From JAWLDA01 sp041686855 (GTDB lineage: Bacteria; Bacillota; Limnochordia; DTU080; RSA5): a stretch of 64,000 bases of DNA. Both the position numbers and the translations under genes were made by a program. The notes under the pieces were generated by a model. It searched no databases, had not been told where the DNA came from, and saw nothing but the letters and a program-made list of their open reading frames with translations. This document shows, one piece after another, positions 50,276-57,589 of this stretch (position 1 is the first letter of the stretch; each line of letters begins with the position of its first letter). The DNA is taken from contig JAWLDA010000004.1 in the NCBI GenBank assembly GCA_041686855.1, positions 186,001-250,000 on the forward strand, given 5' to 3'.

Positions 50276-51579
50276 CCGAGGTGGTCGCGTATGACCGACC
50301 AGATGCCGGGGTCCTCTTGCCCCAACCGCCAGAGTGAGATGCCGCGAAGGTCGTACTCTTTCACCAAATCGATCTTGTGCGAGAGACTCGAGCGGTTCTC
50401 AAACCAGACCTGCCGACCCGCGCCGTAGTGGAAATAGGGGACCTTCGCCGTATCATCCCACTGGATTCGGGCACCGTGTTGGCTGGCTTTCGCCATAGCT
50501 TGGCGATACGTCACGGAGACCGCCCGGCCGTGTCTCGGCCAGTCGTAGCCGTATCCCGGAACGCCGAGAACGATCTTCTCACTCGGCACACCGGCAGCGA
50601 GGGCGTAGCGGACGACACGTTCGACCCACCCGATCGAAGCGACAGGTCCCGCCTCCCCGCCGTACCAGTGCTCGTCGTACGTCATGAGCATCATCTTATC
50701 CGAGTAGCGAGAGATCGTGGCGTAATCGTACCCGCCCGACCAGCTGTCGGTGATGCTGTCGCGCGTCTTAGCCGGAACGGCGATGCTCACTTCAAACCCT
50801 TGGGGGTGTAACCGCTCGTACAACGCCTTCATAAAAAGGTTTAGGTTCTGCCGGTCGCGCGGCAACACTTTCTCAAAGTCGATGTGAACGCCTGACATGC
50901 CCCACTCACCCAGTTTGCGGGCGATGTTCTCAACCGCATTCGCGCGCACACGGGGAGATGAGAGAATCTGGTGCGCAAGGCTGGCGTCGAACGTTGTCGT
51001 TCCCGACGAGGTCTGCTGAAGATTGTGCACCAACGCAACGCCTTGACGCTCATTGGTGCCGGCAAGGGTGAGCGCTCGTGCTACGTCCGTGGTGTGGAAG
51101 TCCTCGATGAGATCCCCCGTCTCAGAAATCTGCCACATCCAAGGGATGACCGCCGAGATGAGGTCTATGTTCTCCTCTAGCGACGGCATCGACGGCCTAC
51201 GTGAGTCGGTGAGGTAATACGCAACGACTTCGTACTCGCTCCTTCGCTCGGCAGGCCTAGAGGTAGGATCGGTTGAAATGGAGAAGGTATTGACGTACCC
51301 GATTTGTCCGTTGGCGATGCGTACTCGATACCATCCGTCCGATTCGGAGAGGATGCTCACGTCATCGCCGCGAACGAGATGCGCAATCACCTCGCGGCTA
51401 CGAGGCTCTTCGTGGACGGCCACGGTGTTTGCGCGTACAACCCCGCGAGGTTCGGATTCAACAGCTTGAATCGGGGGATTGGGTTCTCGGTTGGGTTTCT
51501 TGGTCTGCTGGCCGCCACCAAAGATGCCTCCGGTAAATAGGAGTATCGATAATAGCGTGATAAGAGCGGTTTGAGACAA
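50272..51579 (-). CDS. SH3 domain-glycoside hydrolase family 18 protein, spore-wall type
   Basis: The only convincing minus-strand gene. It has 435 residues: signal peptide (TALITLLSILLFTGG), an SH3b domain (about residues 45-100: TVAVHEEPRSREVIAHLVRG, IGYVNTFSIS), and a GH18 barrel with the catalytic Glu in GVHIDFEKV, MMLMTYDEHW and LGVPGYGYDW. Such proteins (SleL/YaaH/YdhD relatives) act on spore cortex or cell-wall glycan. TTG 51579 lies seven bases after AAGGAGG; GTG 51603 would place that Shine-Dalgarno inside the gene. It interrupts the ylxY-mlpA synteny. Confidence 0.9.
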   Translation of the reverse strand: MSQTALITLLSILLFTGGIFGGGQQTKKPNREPNPPIQAVESEPRGVVRANTVAVHEEPRSREVIAHLVRGDDVSILSESDGWYRVRIANGQIGYVNTFSISTDPTSRPAERRSEYEVVAYYLTDSRRPSMPSLEENIDLISAVIPWMWQISETGDLIEDFHTTDVARALTLAGTNERQGVALVHNLQQTSSGTTTFDASLAHQILSSPRVRANAVENIARKLGEWGMSGVHIDFEKVLPRDRQNLNLFMKALYERLHPQGFEVSIAVPAKTRDSITDSWSGGYDYATISRYSDKMMLMTYDEHWYGGEAGPVASIGWVERVVRYALAAGVPSEKIVLGVPGYGYDWPRHGRAVSVTYRQAMAKASQHGARIQWDDTAKVPYFHYGAGRQVWFENRSSLSHKIDLVKEYDLRGISLWRLGQEDPGIWSVIRDHLG

Positions 51580-51713
51580 ATCTTTCGCCTCCTTCGGATG
51601 CACGTCCTTTAGAGCGGGGCGTGGGCTGCATTGGATTGCTGCATTTAGGCACTTGTAGCGGTCTAGTGGGGGGTTCTATTCGCTCAAACACCCTTCCTTT
51701 AGGGAATAAACGC

Positions 51714-53003
51714 ATGGCATTCCAATACGAGTTAGCCGGGGGAACCTCTTCTATAGCGATGTACCAACGAACGCAACTCGACAACGGCATTCGAATCGTC
51801 ACAGAGTCGATCCCGCATGTGCGCTCCGTCGCCATCGGCTTTTGGTTTTTGGCCGGGTCGCGACACGAGAACCTCGAGCAAAACGGGATCTCCCACCTGA
51901 TCGAGCACCTCATGTTTAAGGGGACCGAACGGCGCACCGCCAGGCAGATCGCGGAGATCGTGGACGCGTCCGGCGGGCAACTCAACGCGTACACGAGCAA
52001 GGATCATACCTGCTACTACGCTCGGGTCCTCGACGAACACGTCGGTCTTGCAGTGGAGATATTAGCCGACATGCTGCGCAATTCGCTCTTCGCGCCCTCA
52101 GAGATGGAGAAAGAGAAGAGCGTCGTCCTCGAAGAGATCAAGATGTACGAAGACTCGCCCGACGAGATCGTCCACGACCTCTTTGCAGAAGCAGTCTTTG
52201 GGGATCATCCCTTGGGCTATGGCGTCTTAGGGTGCGAGGAGTCGGTACAGCCGATCACTCGTGCAGATGTCATCGGCTACTTGGCCAACCGCTACTGCGG
52301 ACGGCGAATGGTTGTCGCCGCAGCCGGCAACTTGCAGCACGACGCAGTGGTCGCGGAGGTGGCTAAGTATTTTCGCGCACTTCTCCCGGGGGAGGGGGGC
52401 GAACGCGTCACGCGGCTGCCCGCCCAGGGGCGTCACCTCATCAAGAGCAAGGAGACGGAACAAGTGCACGTCTGTGTCGGTGCACGTGCACTGCCGCGTG
52501 ACCATGAGTACCGTTACGCGGTGAACGTTCTTGACGTTGCGTTGGGAGGCGGCATGAGCTCGCGCTTCTTTCAAGACCTTCGGGAAGAGCGAGGCCTCGT
52601 CTACTCGACGTACTCGTACCACAGCGCCTTCAAAGAGGGGGGGCTCTTCTCGGTGTATGCGGGGACAAGCCCCCAGAATACCGAGGAGGTCCTCGAACTC
52701 ATCCGTGGCGGTATGCAGAGTGTGAAAGAGCGCGGATTCTTCGCCGACGAGCTGCTGCGTGCCAAGGAACAGCTCAAGGGAAGCCTGATGATCGGGCTTG
52801 AGAACACCGCGAATCGGATGAGTCGCCTGGCTCGAGCGGAGCTCTTTGATGAGGAGCTCCTAACACCCGATCAGCTGGTCGAGAGGATCGAGCGCGTCAG
52901 TCTCGAGCAATTGCGAGACCTTTCCCAGATGCTTTTTGGTGATCGATTGTATTTGGCCGCGATCGGACCCGTCCATGAGGCGATCGCGACGATGCTGGAG
53001 TAA
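51714..53003 (+). CDS. mlpA: M16 family zinc peptidase (MlpA/YmxG-like)
   Basis: A 429-residue processing-protease-like protein: the inverted zinc motif HLIEHLMFKGT with a further Glu in KSVVLEEIKMYEDSPDE, and the second-domain GLVYSTYSYH pattern. In Bacillus MlpA sits upstream of dut/ymxH. ATG 51714 has AGGGA upstream; ATG 51759 (MYQRTQLDNGIRIV) would fit homologue length but has no Shine-Dalgarno. Confidence 0.92.
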   Translation: MAFQYELAGGTSSIAMYQRTQLDNGIRIVTESIPHVRSVAIGFWFLAGSRHENLEQNGISHLIEHLMFKGTERRTARQIAEIVDASGGQLNAYTSKDHTCYYARVLDEHVGLAVEILADMLRNSLFAPSEMEKEKSVVLEEIKMYEDSPDEIVHDLFAEAVFGDHPLGYGVLGCEESVQPITRADVIGYLANRYCGRRMVVAAAGNLQHDAVVAEVAKYFRALLPGEGGERVTRLPAQGRHLIKSKETEQVHVCVGARALPRDHEYRYAVNVLDVALGGGMSSRFFQDLREERGLVYSTYSYHSAFKEGGLFSVYAGTSPQNTEEVLELIRGGMQSVKERGFFADELLRAKEQLKGSLMIGLENTANRMSRLARAELFDEELLTPDQLVERIERVSLEQLRDLSQMLFGDRLYLAAIGPVHEAIATMLE

Positions 53004-53038
53004 CCGGAACCTACTCAAGGAGGAAGTGATGGGCTCTG

Positions 53039-53503
53039 TTGTCTGAACAAACGATTCAGGTGAAGGTGATGCCGCTTTCGCCTAAGATCGGGCGGGAGAT
53101 TCCTCTACCTGATTACCAAACCTCCGGTTCGGCCGGGATCGATCTGCCGGCGTGCCTCGATGCTCCCATAACGATCGCGCCTGGGCAGCGACGACTCGTT
53201 CCTACAGGGATTGCCATTCAACTCCCCAGCCGCGAGGTCGGAGCGTTTATCTTCGCCCGCAGCGGCCTTGCGGCGAAAGCCGGAATCCATCTCGCCAACG
53301 GAGTCGGCGTTGTCGATAGCGACTACACCGGAGAAGTGATGTGCGCGTTGGTCAACTCAGGTGAGCGTCCGTTTATCATCCAACCTGGGGATCGTATCGC
53401 GCAGATGCTCTTTATGCCGGTTCTCGCGGCCCAACTCCTGCAAGTGGAGTCGTTGCAGGAGACCCGGCGGGGATCAGGCGGATTTGGTCATACCGGCGTT
53501 TAA
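53039..53503 (+). CDS. dut: Deoxyuridine triphosphatase
   Basis: Hydrolyses dUTP to dUMP. It has 154 residues with the five trimeric dUTPase motifs: GSAGIDLPA, ARSGLAAKAGI, GVVDSDYTGEV, GDRIAQMLF and the C-terminal GSGGFGHTGV. The start is odd: TTG 53039 gives the protein, but the strong AAGGAGG upstream is placed for GTG 53026/ATG 53029 in another frame, which stops at 53046 after five or six codons. Confidence 0.95.
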   Translation: MSEQTIQVKVMPLSPKIGREIPLPDYQTSGSAGIDLPACLDAPITIAPGQRRLVPTGIAIQLPSREVGAFIFARSGLAAKAGIHLANGVGVVDSDYTGEVMCALVNSGERPFIIQPGDRIAQMLFMPVLAAQLLQVESLQETRRGSGGFGHTGV

Positions 53504-53589
53504 AGCGTAGTAAAGATACTCCAGGGACGTTTGGCTTTTGAGGATAAACGAGGCCCAGACCTCCTGCGCCTCCATGGAGTGCATCTGTA

Positions 53590-53853
53590 ATGCGCTACAG
53601 TGACCTGGCGGGCAAAGAGATCATCGATATCGACGAAGGAGCCCGCATCGGTGTGATCAGTGAGACGGACTTGGTTATTGACTGCGAGAAGGGAAGCGTG
53701 CAGTCGATCATCATCCCGACGCGCGGACGCTTTTGGGGTCGGCGCGAGATCGTCATTCCCTGGGCCGGCATCCGCAAAATCGGCGTCGATCTCATCATCG
53801 TCGACATGAGTACCGTCGACGCCTCTGCCAAGGGTTATTGGGAGTCGGAATAG
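53590..53853 (+). CDS. ylmC: YlmC/YmxH family PRC-barrel sporulation protein
   Basis: An 87-residue single PRC-barrel protein (RYSDLAGKEIIDIDEGARIG, TRGRFWGRREIVIPWAGIRK). Family members are tied to sporulation by context; the molecular role is unknown. ATG 53590; GGAG, within the palindrome CTCCATGGAG, lies about 12 bases upstream. The position after mlpA and dut and before the dipicolinate genes matches ymxH of Bacillus. Confidence 0.9.
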   Translation: MRYSDLAGKEIIDIDEGARIGVISETDLVIDCEKGSVQSIIIPTRGRFWGRREIVIPWAGIRKIGVDLIIVDMSTVDASAKGYWESE

Positions 53854-53895
53854 TCGCCCTCCGGGTGGGCCAAACTACTGCGTGATTCGCCTTCG

Positions 53896-53912
53896 TCGAC
53901 AGTTATTGTCGA
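53896..53912 (+). repeat. Inverted repeat upstream of the stress-protein gene
   Basis: TCGACA-GTTAT-TGTCGA, a perfect six-base inverted repeat 40 bases before the start codon. The TGTCGA half resembles part of a Spo0A box (TTTGTCGAA) but each half has mismatches. Confidence 0.35.
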
Positions 53913-53951
53913 GGTGCGAACAACCAGTACTTGGAGGGGGACAACCGTCTC

Positions 53952-54500
53952 ATGGCTACAGTTGTAGGTGTCTTCTCCCAACACGATCGAGCCGAGCAGG
54001 CCGTACGGACCCTGCGCGACGAAGGTTTTCGGGAGAATGAGATCAGTATAGCCGCCAAGGGTGAGAAACAGCAGAACTCTGGTGGTGACGAGTCGGGACG
54101 CGCCGCAGGCTACACCATGGAGGCCGGAGAGGACAACATGGCCGGCATGGATAACGTCGGTGACGGCGCAGCCTGGGGAGGCGCTTTAGGCGGCATCGCC
54201 GGGCTCATGGCGGGCGCCGGAGCCTTAGCCATTCCCGGGATTGGCCCCATTCTCGCGGCTGGTCCGTTGGCTGCCGCCCTTTCGGGCGCCGTAGCCGGCG
54301 GCGTTGCCGGTGGTCTGCTCGATATGGGCATACCCGAAGCGGAGGGCCAACGCTACGAACAGGACGTGAAAGAGGGTAAAGCGCTCGCCATCATCAAGTG
54401 CGACCGTGAGCGGGCCAAACGGGCCGAATCCATCTTGCGCGAGTGTGGCGCAGATGAACTCAAGTCGTACGACGGCGAAGAGCAGGACCAGACTCACTAG
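53952..54500 (+). CDS. General stress protein 17M-like (YflT-domain) glycine-rich protein
   Basis: A 182-residue protein: an N-terminal YflT-like fold (VVGVFSQHDRAEQAVRTLRD), a long Gly/Ala-rich hydrophobic middle (LGGIAGLMAGAGALAIPG, AALSGAVAGGVAGGLLD), and a C-terminal repeat-like part (YEQDVKEGKALAIIKCDRER). Stress proteins of this type are induced by sigma-B in Bacillus; no sigma-B promoter is evident here. ATG 53952 follows GGAGGGGGA at some distance; TTG 53931 is inside that Shine-Dalgarno. Confidence 0.82.
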   Translation: MATVVGVFSQHDRAEQAVRTLRDEGFRENEISIAAKGEKQQNSGGDESGRAAGYTMEAGEDNMAGMDNVGDGAAWGGALGGIAGLMAGAGALAIPGIGPILAAGPLAAALSGAVAGGVAGGLLDMGIPEAEGQRYEQDVKEGKALAIIKCDRERAKRAESILRECGADELKSYDGEEQDQTH

Positions 54501-54511
54501 CGCTCCTCGTC

Positions 54512-54547
54512 GCTGCGCTCCTGAGCGCAGCTAGCCAGGAAGGCTAG
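54512..54547 (+). other. Two tandem perfect hairpins after the stress-protein gene
   Basis: GCTGCGCTC with GAGCGCAGC (54512-54531) is followed at once by CTAGCC-AGGAA-GGCTAG (54531-54547). Neither has a U-run; they lead into a third hairpin that does. Confidence 0.65.
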
Positions 54548-54554
54548 CCCAAGT

Positions 54555-54593
54555 AAAAGAGGCCGGAGCGGTTGGATCCGCTGCGGCCTCTTT
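54555..54593 (+). terminator. Bidirectional intrinsic terminator
   Basis: AAAGAGGCCG-g-AGCGG pairs with CCGCT-g-CGGCCTCTTT around the loop TTGGAT. The flanking A and T runs make it usable in both directions. It separates the stress-protein gene from the lysine riboswitch operon. Confidence 0.8.
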
Positions 54594-54625
54594 GACTCAT
54601 TCGCTGAACCGAGCTCGGCAGTGGG

Positions 54626-54654
54626 TTGACAGCTTCCTCTAAATAGGAGAGAAT
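54626..54654 (+). promoter_or_regulatory. Sigma-A promoter of the lysine riboswitch operon
   Basis: TTGACA (54626-54631), 17 bases, then GAGAAT (54649-54654), four of six matches. A start near 54661 would give a short 5' tail before the riboswitch aptamer. Confidence 0.65.
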
Positions 54655-54689
54655 TGCACCAACGCCACAATCGAATAGTGCCTTATGAA

Positions 54690-54850
54690 TGCGAGGGCCA
54701 TAGAGGCGCGGGGAGATGAGTAGCTTGCGCAGGAGACCGCAGGGGTCGATGACGCGCAGGTAAAAGGGGAACCCGCCGAAGCTTGTGTCCATGCCACACC
54801 TGCAACTGGGACAAGCTGGGCCGGAGGTGAACAACCTCCGGACTGCCGCC
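54690..54850 (+). promoter_or_regulatory. Lysine riboswitch (L box) aptamer
   Basis: The conserved L-box sequences are present in order: ATAGAGGCGCG (from about 54700), GATGAGTAG, then AAAAGGGGA with CCGCCGAAGC, and AGCTGGGCCGG. Helices are clear: GCTTGTgTCC with GGACAAGC, and CCGGAGGT-GAACA-ACCTCCGG (54821-54841). It precedes dapB, the first gene of a lysine/dipicolinate operon, and is followed by an expression platform and terminator. Ligand binding should stabilise termination. Confidence 0.92.
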
Positions 54851-54854
54851 AAAA

Positions 54855-54987
54855 CCGCGCGTGACGCGCTTTGGTGGAGCGCTATGCCTGCGTCACACCA
54901 CGGAGTCACACCTTTTTGTGACTCGCATTAACGGGGTGTCATGTCAGTCGTGCGGTTGGCTTTCCATCAAAGCCTGCCGCTTTTTTT
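54855..54987 (+). terminator. Expression platform and intrinsic terminator of the lysine riboswitch
   Basis: GCGG-tt-GGCTTT (54952-54963) pairs with AAAGCC-tg-CCGC (54969-54980), followed by seven T. Upstream lie alternative hairpins: GCGCG-TGA-CGCGC, GTGACGC with GCGTCAC, and GAGTCACA-CCTTTT-TGTGACTC (54903-54924), which may form the antiterminator or pausing structures. The dapB start is 57 bases after the terminator. Confidence 0.88.
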
Positions 54988-55043
54988 GTGCGCATGTGGC
55001 CCTAGTCTATGGGCGGAGTACACTTTTCGAAAGGGTTGATCAG

Positions 55044-55853
55044 GTGGGTATTAAGGTCGTAGTGAGTGGAGCCGGTGGGAAAATGGGCAGGGAGGTCTTG
55101 AGGGCCGTCCATGGCGCCGAGGGAATGGAGTTGGTCGGCGCGGCCGATCCGTTCTGCGCGGGAACGGACGTCGGCGAGCTGGCCGGTGTCGAATCGCTTG
55201 GCATCCAAGTCTCACCGGGTATTGCAGAAGCCCTTGAGACCAGCGATGCAACTCATGTCGTCGATTTCACCACGCCCGACGCAGTCTACCAGAATGTAAT
55301 GAGCGCGATCGAACTCGGCCGGCGGGTCGTCTTTGGGACGACCGGCTTGAGCGAAGAGGCGCTGGAGTCAATTGACGTCCGCGCCCGGGAGTTGAATACG
55401 GGTGTCGTGCACGCACCTAACTTCGCCATCGGTGCAGTACTCATGATGCGCTTTGCAGCGGAGGCGGCCCAGTTTTTTGACGATGTGGAGATCATCGAGT
55501 TACATCACGATCAAAAGAAGGACGCGCCGTCTGGGACGGCGATTAAGACTGCAGAGTTGATCAACGAGGCGCGGCGCGCGGCAGGAGAGATTGCGTCTAC
55601 GGCTTCCGTCGATACGGCGACTGACACCGCGCGCGGCGAGAGTGTGAAGGGTGTACATATACACAGCGTCAGGCTGCCCGGCTTGGTTGCCCATCAAGAG
55701 GTGATCTTGGGTCTTGCGGGGCAGACGCTCTCGATTCGCCACGACTCAATTGATCGCGTCTCGTTTATGCCTGGCGTCCTTTTGGCGCTCCGAAAGGTCG
55801 GCAACGTGACAGGCTTGCTCTACGGACTCGAACACCTTCTCTTCCAAGAGTGA
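55044..55853 (+). CDS. dapB: 4-hydroxy-tetrahydrodipicolinate reductase
   Basis: NAD(P)H-dependent step of the diaminopimelate/lysine pathway. It has 269 residues: Rossmann GAGGKMGREVLRAV, GTTGLSEE, and the catalytic ELHHDQKKDAPSGTA. GTG 55044 with AAAGGGTTGAT upstream; the frame runs back to 54861 but through the riboswitch terminator. First gene after the lysine riboswitch; product HTPA chemistry is shared with dipicolinate synthesis. Confidence 0.96.
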   Translation: MGIKVVVSGAGGKMGREVLRAVHGAEGMELVGAADPFCAGTDVGELAGVESLGIQVSPGIAEALETSDATHVVDFTTPDAVYQNVMSAIELGRRVVFGTTGLSEEALESIDVRARELNTGVVHAPNFAIGAVLMMRFAAEAAQFFDDVEIIELHHDQKKDAPSGTAIKTAELINEARRAAGEIASTASVDTATDTARGESVKGVHIHSVRLPGLVAHQEVILGLAGQTLSIRHDSIDRVSFMPGVLLALRKVGNVTGLLYGLEHLLFQE

Positions 55854-55865
55854 CGGCGAAGAATC

Positions 55866-55893
55866 ACCGCGGTACCGCAGGGCTCATATGGTA
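55866..55893 (+). promoter_or_regulatory. Sigma-K-type promoter for dpaA
   Basis: ACC (55866-55868), a 16-base spacer, and CATATGGTA (55885-55893), a full match to the sigma-K -10 CATANNNTA. It lies in the dapB-dpaA gap, 65 bases before dpaA. GGTACC and GTAC palindromes cluster around it and could be regulator sites such as GerE. In Bacillus the dpaAB operon is sigma-K-driven. Confidence 0.7.
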
Positions 55894-55957
55894 CTACTGT
55901 ACATGGGCTGTACGGTACCAAGAGCGGTCTGTTTGACCAGGTAGGGAGGGGCGCCGC

Positions 55958-56854
55958 ATGCCGAGGGTTGATAGACCCCGCGTGGCAGTAGTCGGGGGTG
56001 ACGAGCGTGAGCTCATCATGGTTCAGGCCCTTATCCGGGAGGGACTCGACGTCACCTTGGTCGGTTACCCCGGTCTCCCGGAACTCGCTGACGCACGGCG
56101 GGTGCCTGGCGTCGTCGAAGCCGTCGAGGACGTGGATTACGTCATCGCACCGATGAGCAACACGGACGAAGAGGGTGTGGTCCAGGCGCATCTGGAACCA
56201 CAGGCGCACCTAAAGTTGGATGAGGAAGCCTTTAAAGCGATGGGTAGCGGCAAGACGTTGTATATTGGTGTCGCCAAACCTGTGATCGAGCGCTTGGCGG
56301 CCCGCTACCGCATCAACGTCGTACAACTGGCGGACGTTGATGAGATTGCTATCCTCAACTCTATTCCAACGGCGGAAGGCGCGATTCAACGAGCGATGGC
56401 AGAGCTTCCGGTCACGCTCCACGGTAGTAAAGCACTGGTGATCGGGTTTGGTCGATGCGCCATCACCTTAGCGCGAATGCTCGACGGTATCGGCGCGGGC
56501 GTGCGGGTGATCGCCCGTGACCGGGGTCAACTCGCTCGAGCCTACGAAATGGGGCTCGAGACTGCCCACTTGCGGGAGTTGGACGCGTGGTTGCCTGAGG
56601 CGACCGTAGTCTTCAACACCGTGCCGGCACGGGTCTTGGGCTACGAGCAGCTTGCGAAGATGGCTCCCGACTCTTTGGTCGTCGACATCGCCTCTGCTCC
56701 TGGAGGCACCGACTTCGAGGCGGCCAAAGCGATCGGGGTGAAGGCGTTCTTAGACCTTGGTATTCCGGGCAAGGTAGCACCAAGGACGGCCGGGGAGGTG
56801 TTGGCACGTACGGTGCCGCAAATGATCCGAACTTCGTTTGAACGTGTGACGTAA
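55958..56854 (+). CDS. dpaA: Dipicolinate synthase subunit A
   Basis: With DpaB, converts the DapA product to dipicolinic acid for the spore core. It has 298 residues: N-terminal domain with VVGGDERELIMVQALIREG, and a C-terminal Rossmann domain (ALVIGFGRCAITLARMLDGI). ATG 55958 after AGGGAGGGG. Candidate sigma-K promoter lies directly upstream. Confidence 0.95.
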   Translation: MPRVDRPRVAVVGGDERELIMVQALIREGLDVTLVGYPGLPELADARRVPGVVEAVEDVDYVIAPMSNTDEEGVVQAHLEPQAHLKLDEEAFKAMGSGKTLYIGVAKPVIERLAARYRINVVQLADVDEIAILNSIPTAEGAIQRAMAELPVTLHGSKALVIGFGRCAITLARMLDGIGAGVRVIARDRGQLARAYEMGLETAHLRELDAWLPEATVVFNTVPARVLGYEQLAKMAPDSLVVDIASAPGGTDFEAAKAIGVKAFLDLGIPGKVAPRTAGEVLARTVPQMIRTSFERVT

Positions 56855-56938
56855 GACTTCGTTTTGCGGGACCTTAAAGCCCATGTACCCTATTGATCAC
56901 TAACATTTTCCAGTAGTGAGAGGGGTGCAGAGTCTCCC

Positions 56939-57541
56939 ATGCGACTAAAGGGAAAGCGAATTGGTTGGGGCGTATGTGGCTCGCATTGTAGCTACGAAGA
57001 GGTGTTGCCGCAGGTGCAGAGTGTGATCGACCTCGGTGCCGAGGTGTATCCGGTCATGTCGCATACGGCGATCACCACCGAGACCCGTTTCGGGAAGCCG
57101 GAAAACCTCGCGGCGGCGCTCAAAAAGATAACGGGCCACGACGCGATCACCAGTATTGTTGATGCGGAGCCGACAGGGCAGGCAAAGACGTTCGATTGTT
57201 TTGTGGTCGCCCCGTGTACCGGCAACACCCTGGCAAAATTCGCCAATGCGTTTACCGATACGCCGGTGCTGATGGGCGCCAAAGGAACATTGCGCAATTG
57301 GAGACCCGTGGTTGTGGCCATCTCGACCAACGACGCGCTGGGCAACAATGCTAGGAATATTGGTGTCTTGCTGAACATGCGCAACGTTTATATGGTGCCG
57401 TTTGGGCAAGACAATCCAACAGAGAAACCAAATTCATGTGTGGCTGAATTTGAATTGATCGCTGAAACAGTCGTAGAAGCTCTCGAGGGACGACAGCTTC
57501 AGCCGGTGCTGATCGAGAGGGATCGGCGGGCGGTGCGGTAG
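56939..57541 (+). CDS. dpaB: Dipicolinate synthase subunit B
   Basis: Flavoprotein-fold subunit of 200 residues: WGVCGSHCSYEEVLPQVQSV, SHTAITTETRFGKPENL, and APCTGNTLAKFANAFTDTPV. ATG 56939 with AGAGGGG upstream. The 84-base gap to dpaA holds a small inverted repeat (TCACTA with TAGTGA, 56897-56919) just before the Shine-Dalgarno. Confidence 0.95.
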   Translation: MRLKGKRIGWGVCGSHCSYEEVLPQVQSVIDLGAEVYPVMSHTAITTETRFGKPENLAAALKKITGHDAITSIVDAEPTGQAKTFDCFVVAPCTGNTLAKFANAFTDTPVLMGAKGTLRNWRPVVVAISTNDALGNNARNIGVLLNMRNVYMVPFGQDNPTEKPNSCVAEFELIAETVVEALEGRQLQPVLIERDRRAVR

Positions 57542-57589
57542 CGTCGCCGGGCGCTTCCTGCTGTTTTCGCACAAAAGGAGAGAACCATC

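Noticed and set aside
53896..53912. Spo0A boxes before the stress-protein gene
   Set aside because: Only the TGTCGA core is present, in inverted form and with mismatches to TTTGTCGAA; kept as a plain inverted repeat.
54544..54909. A 121-codon minus-strand ORF with natural-looking codons
   Set aside because: It runs antisense through the lysine riboswitch aptamer and the bidirectional terminator; the conserved RNA explains the sequence.
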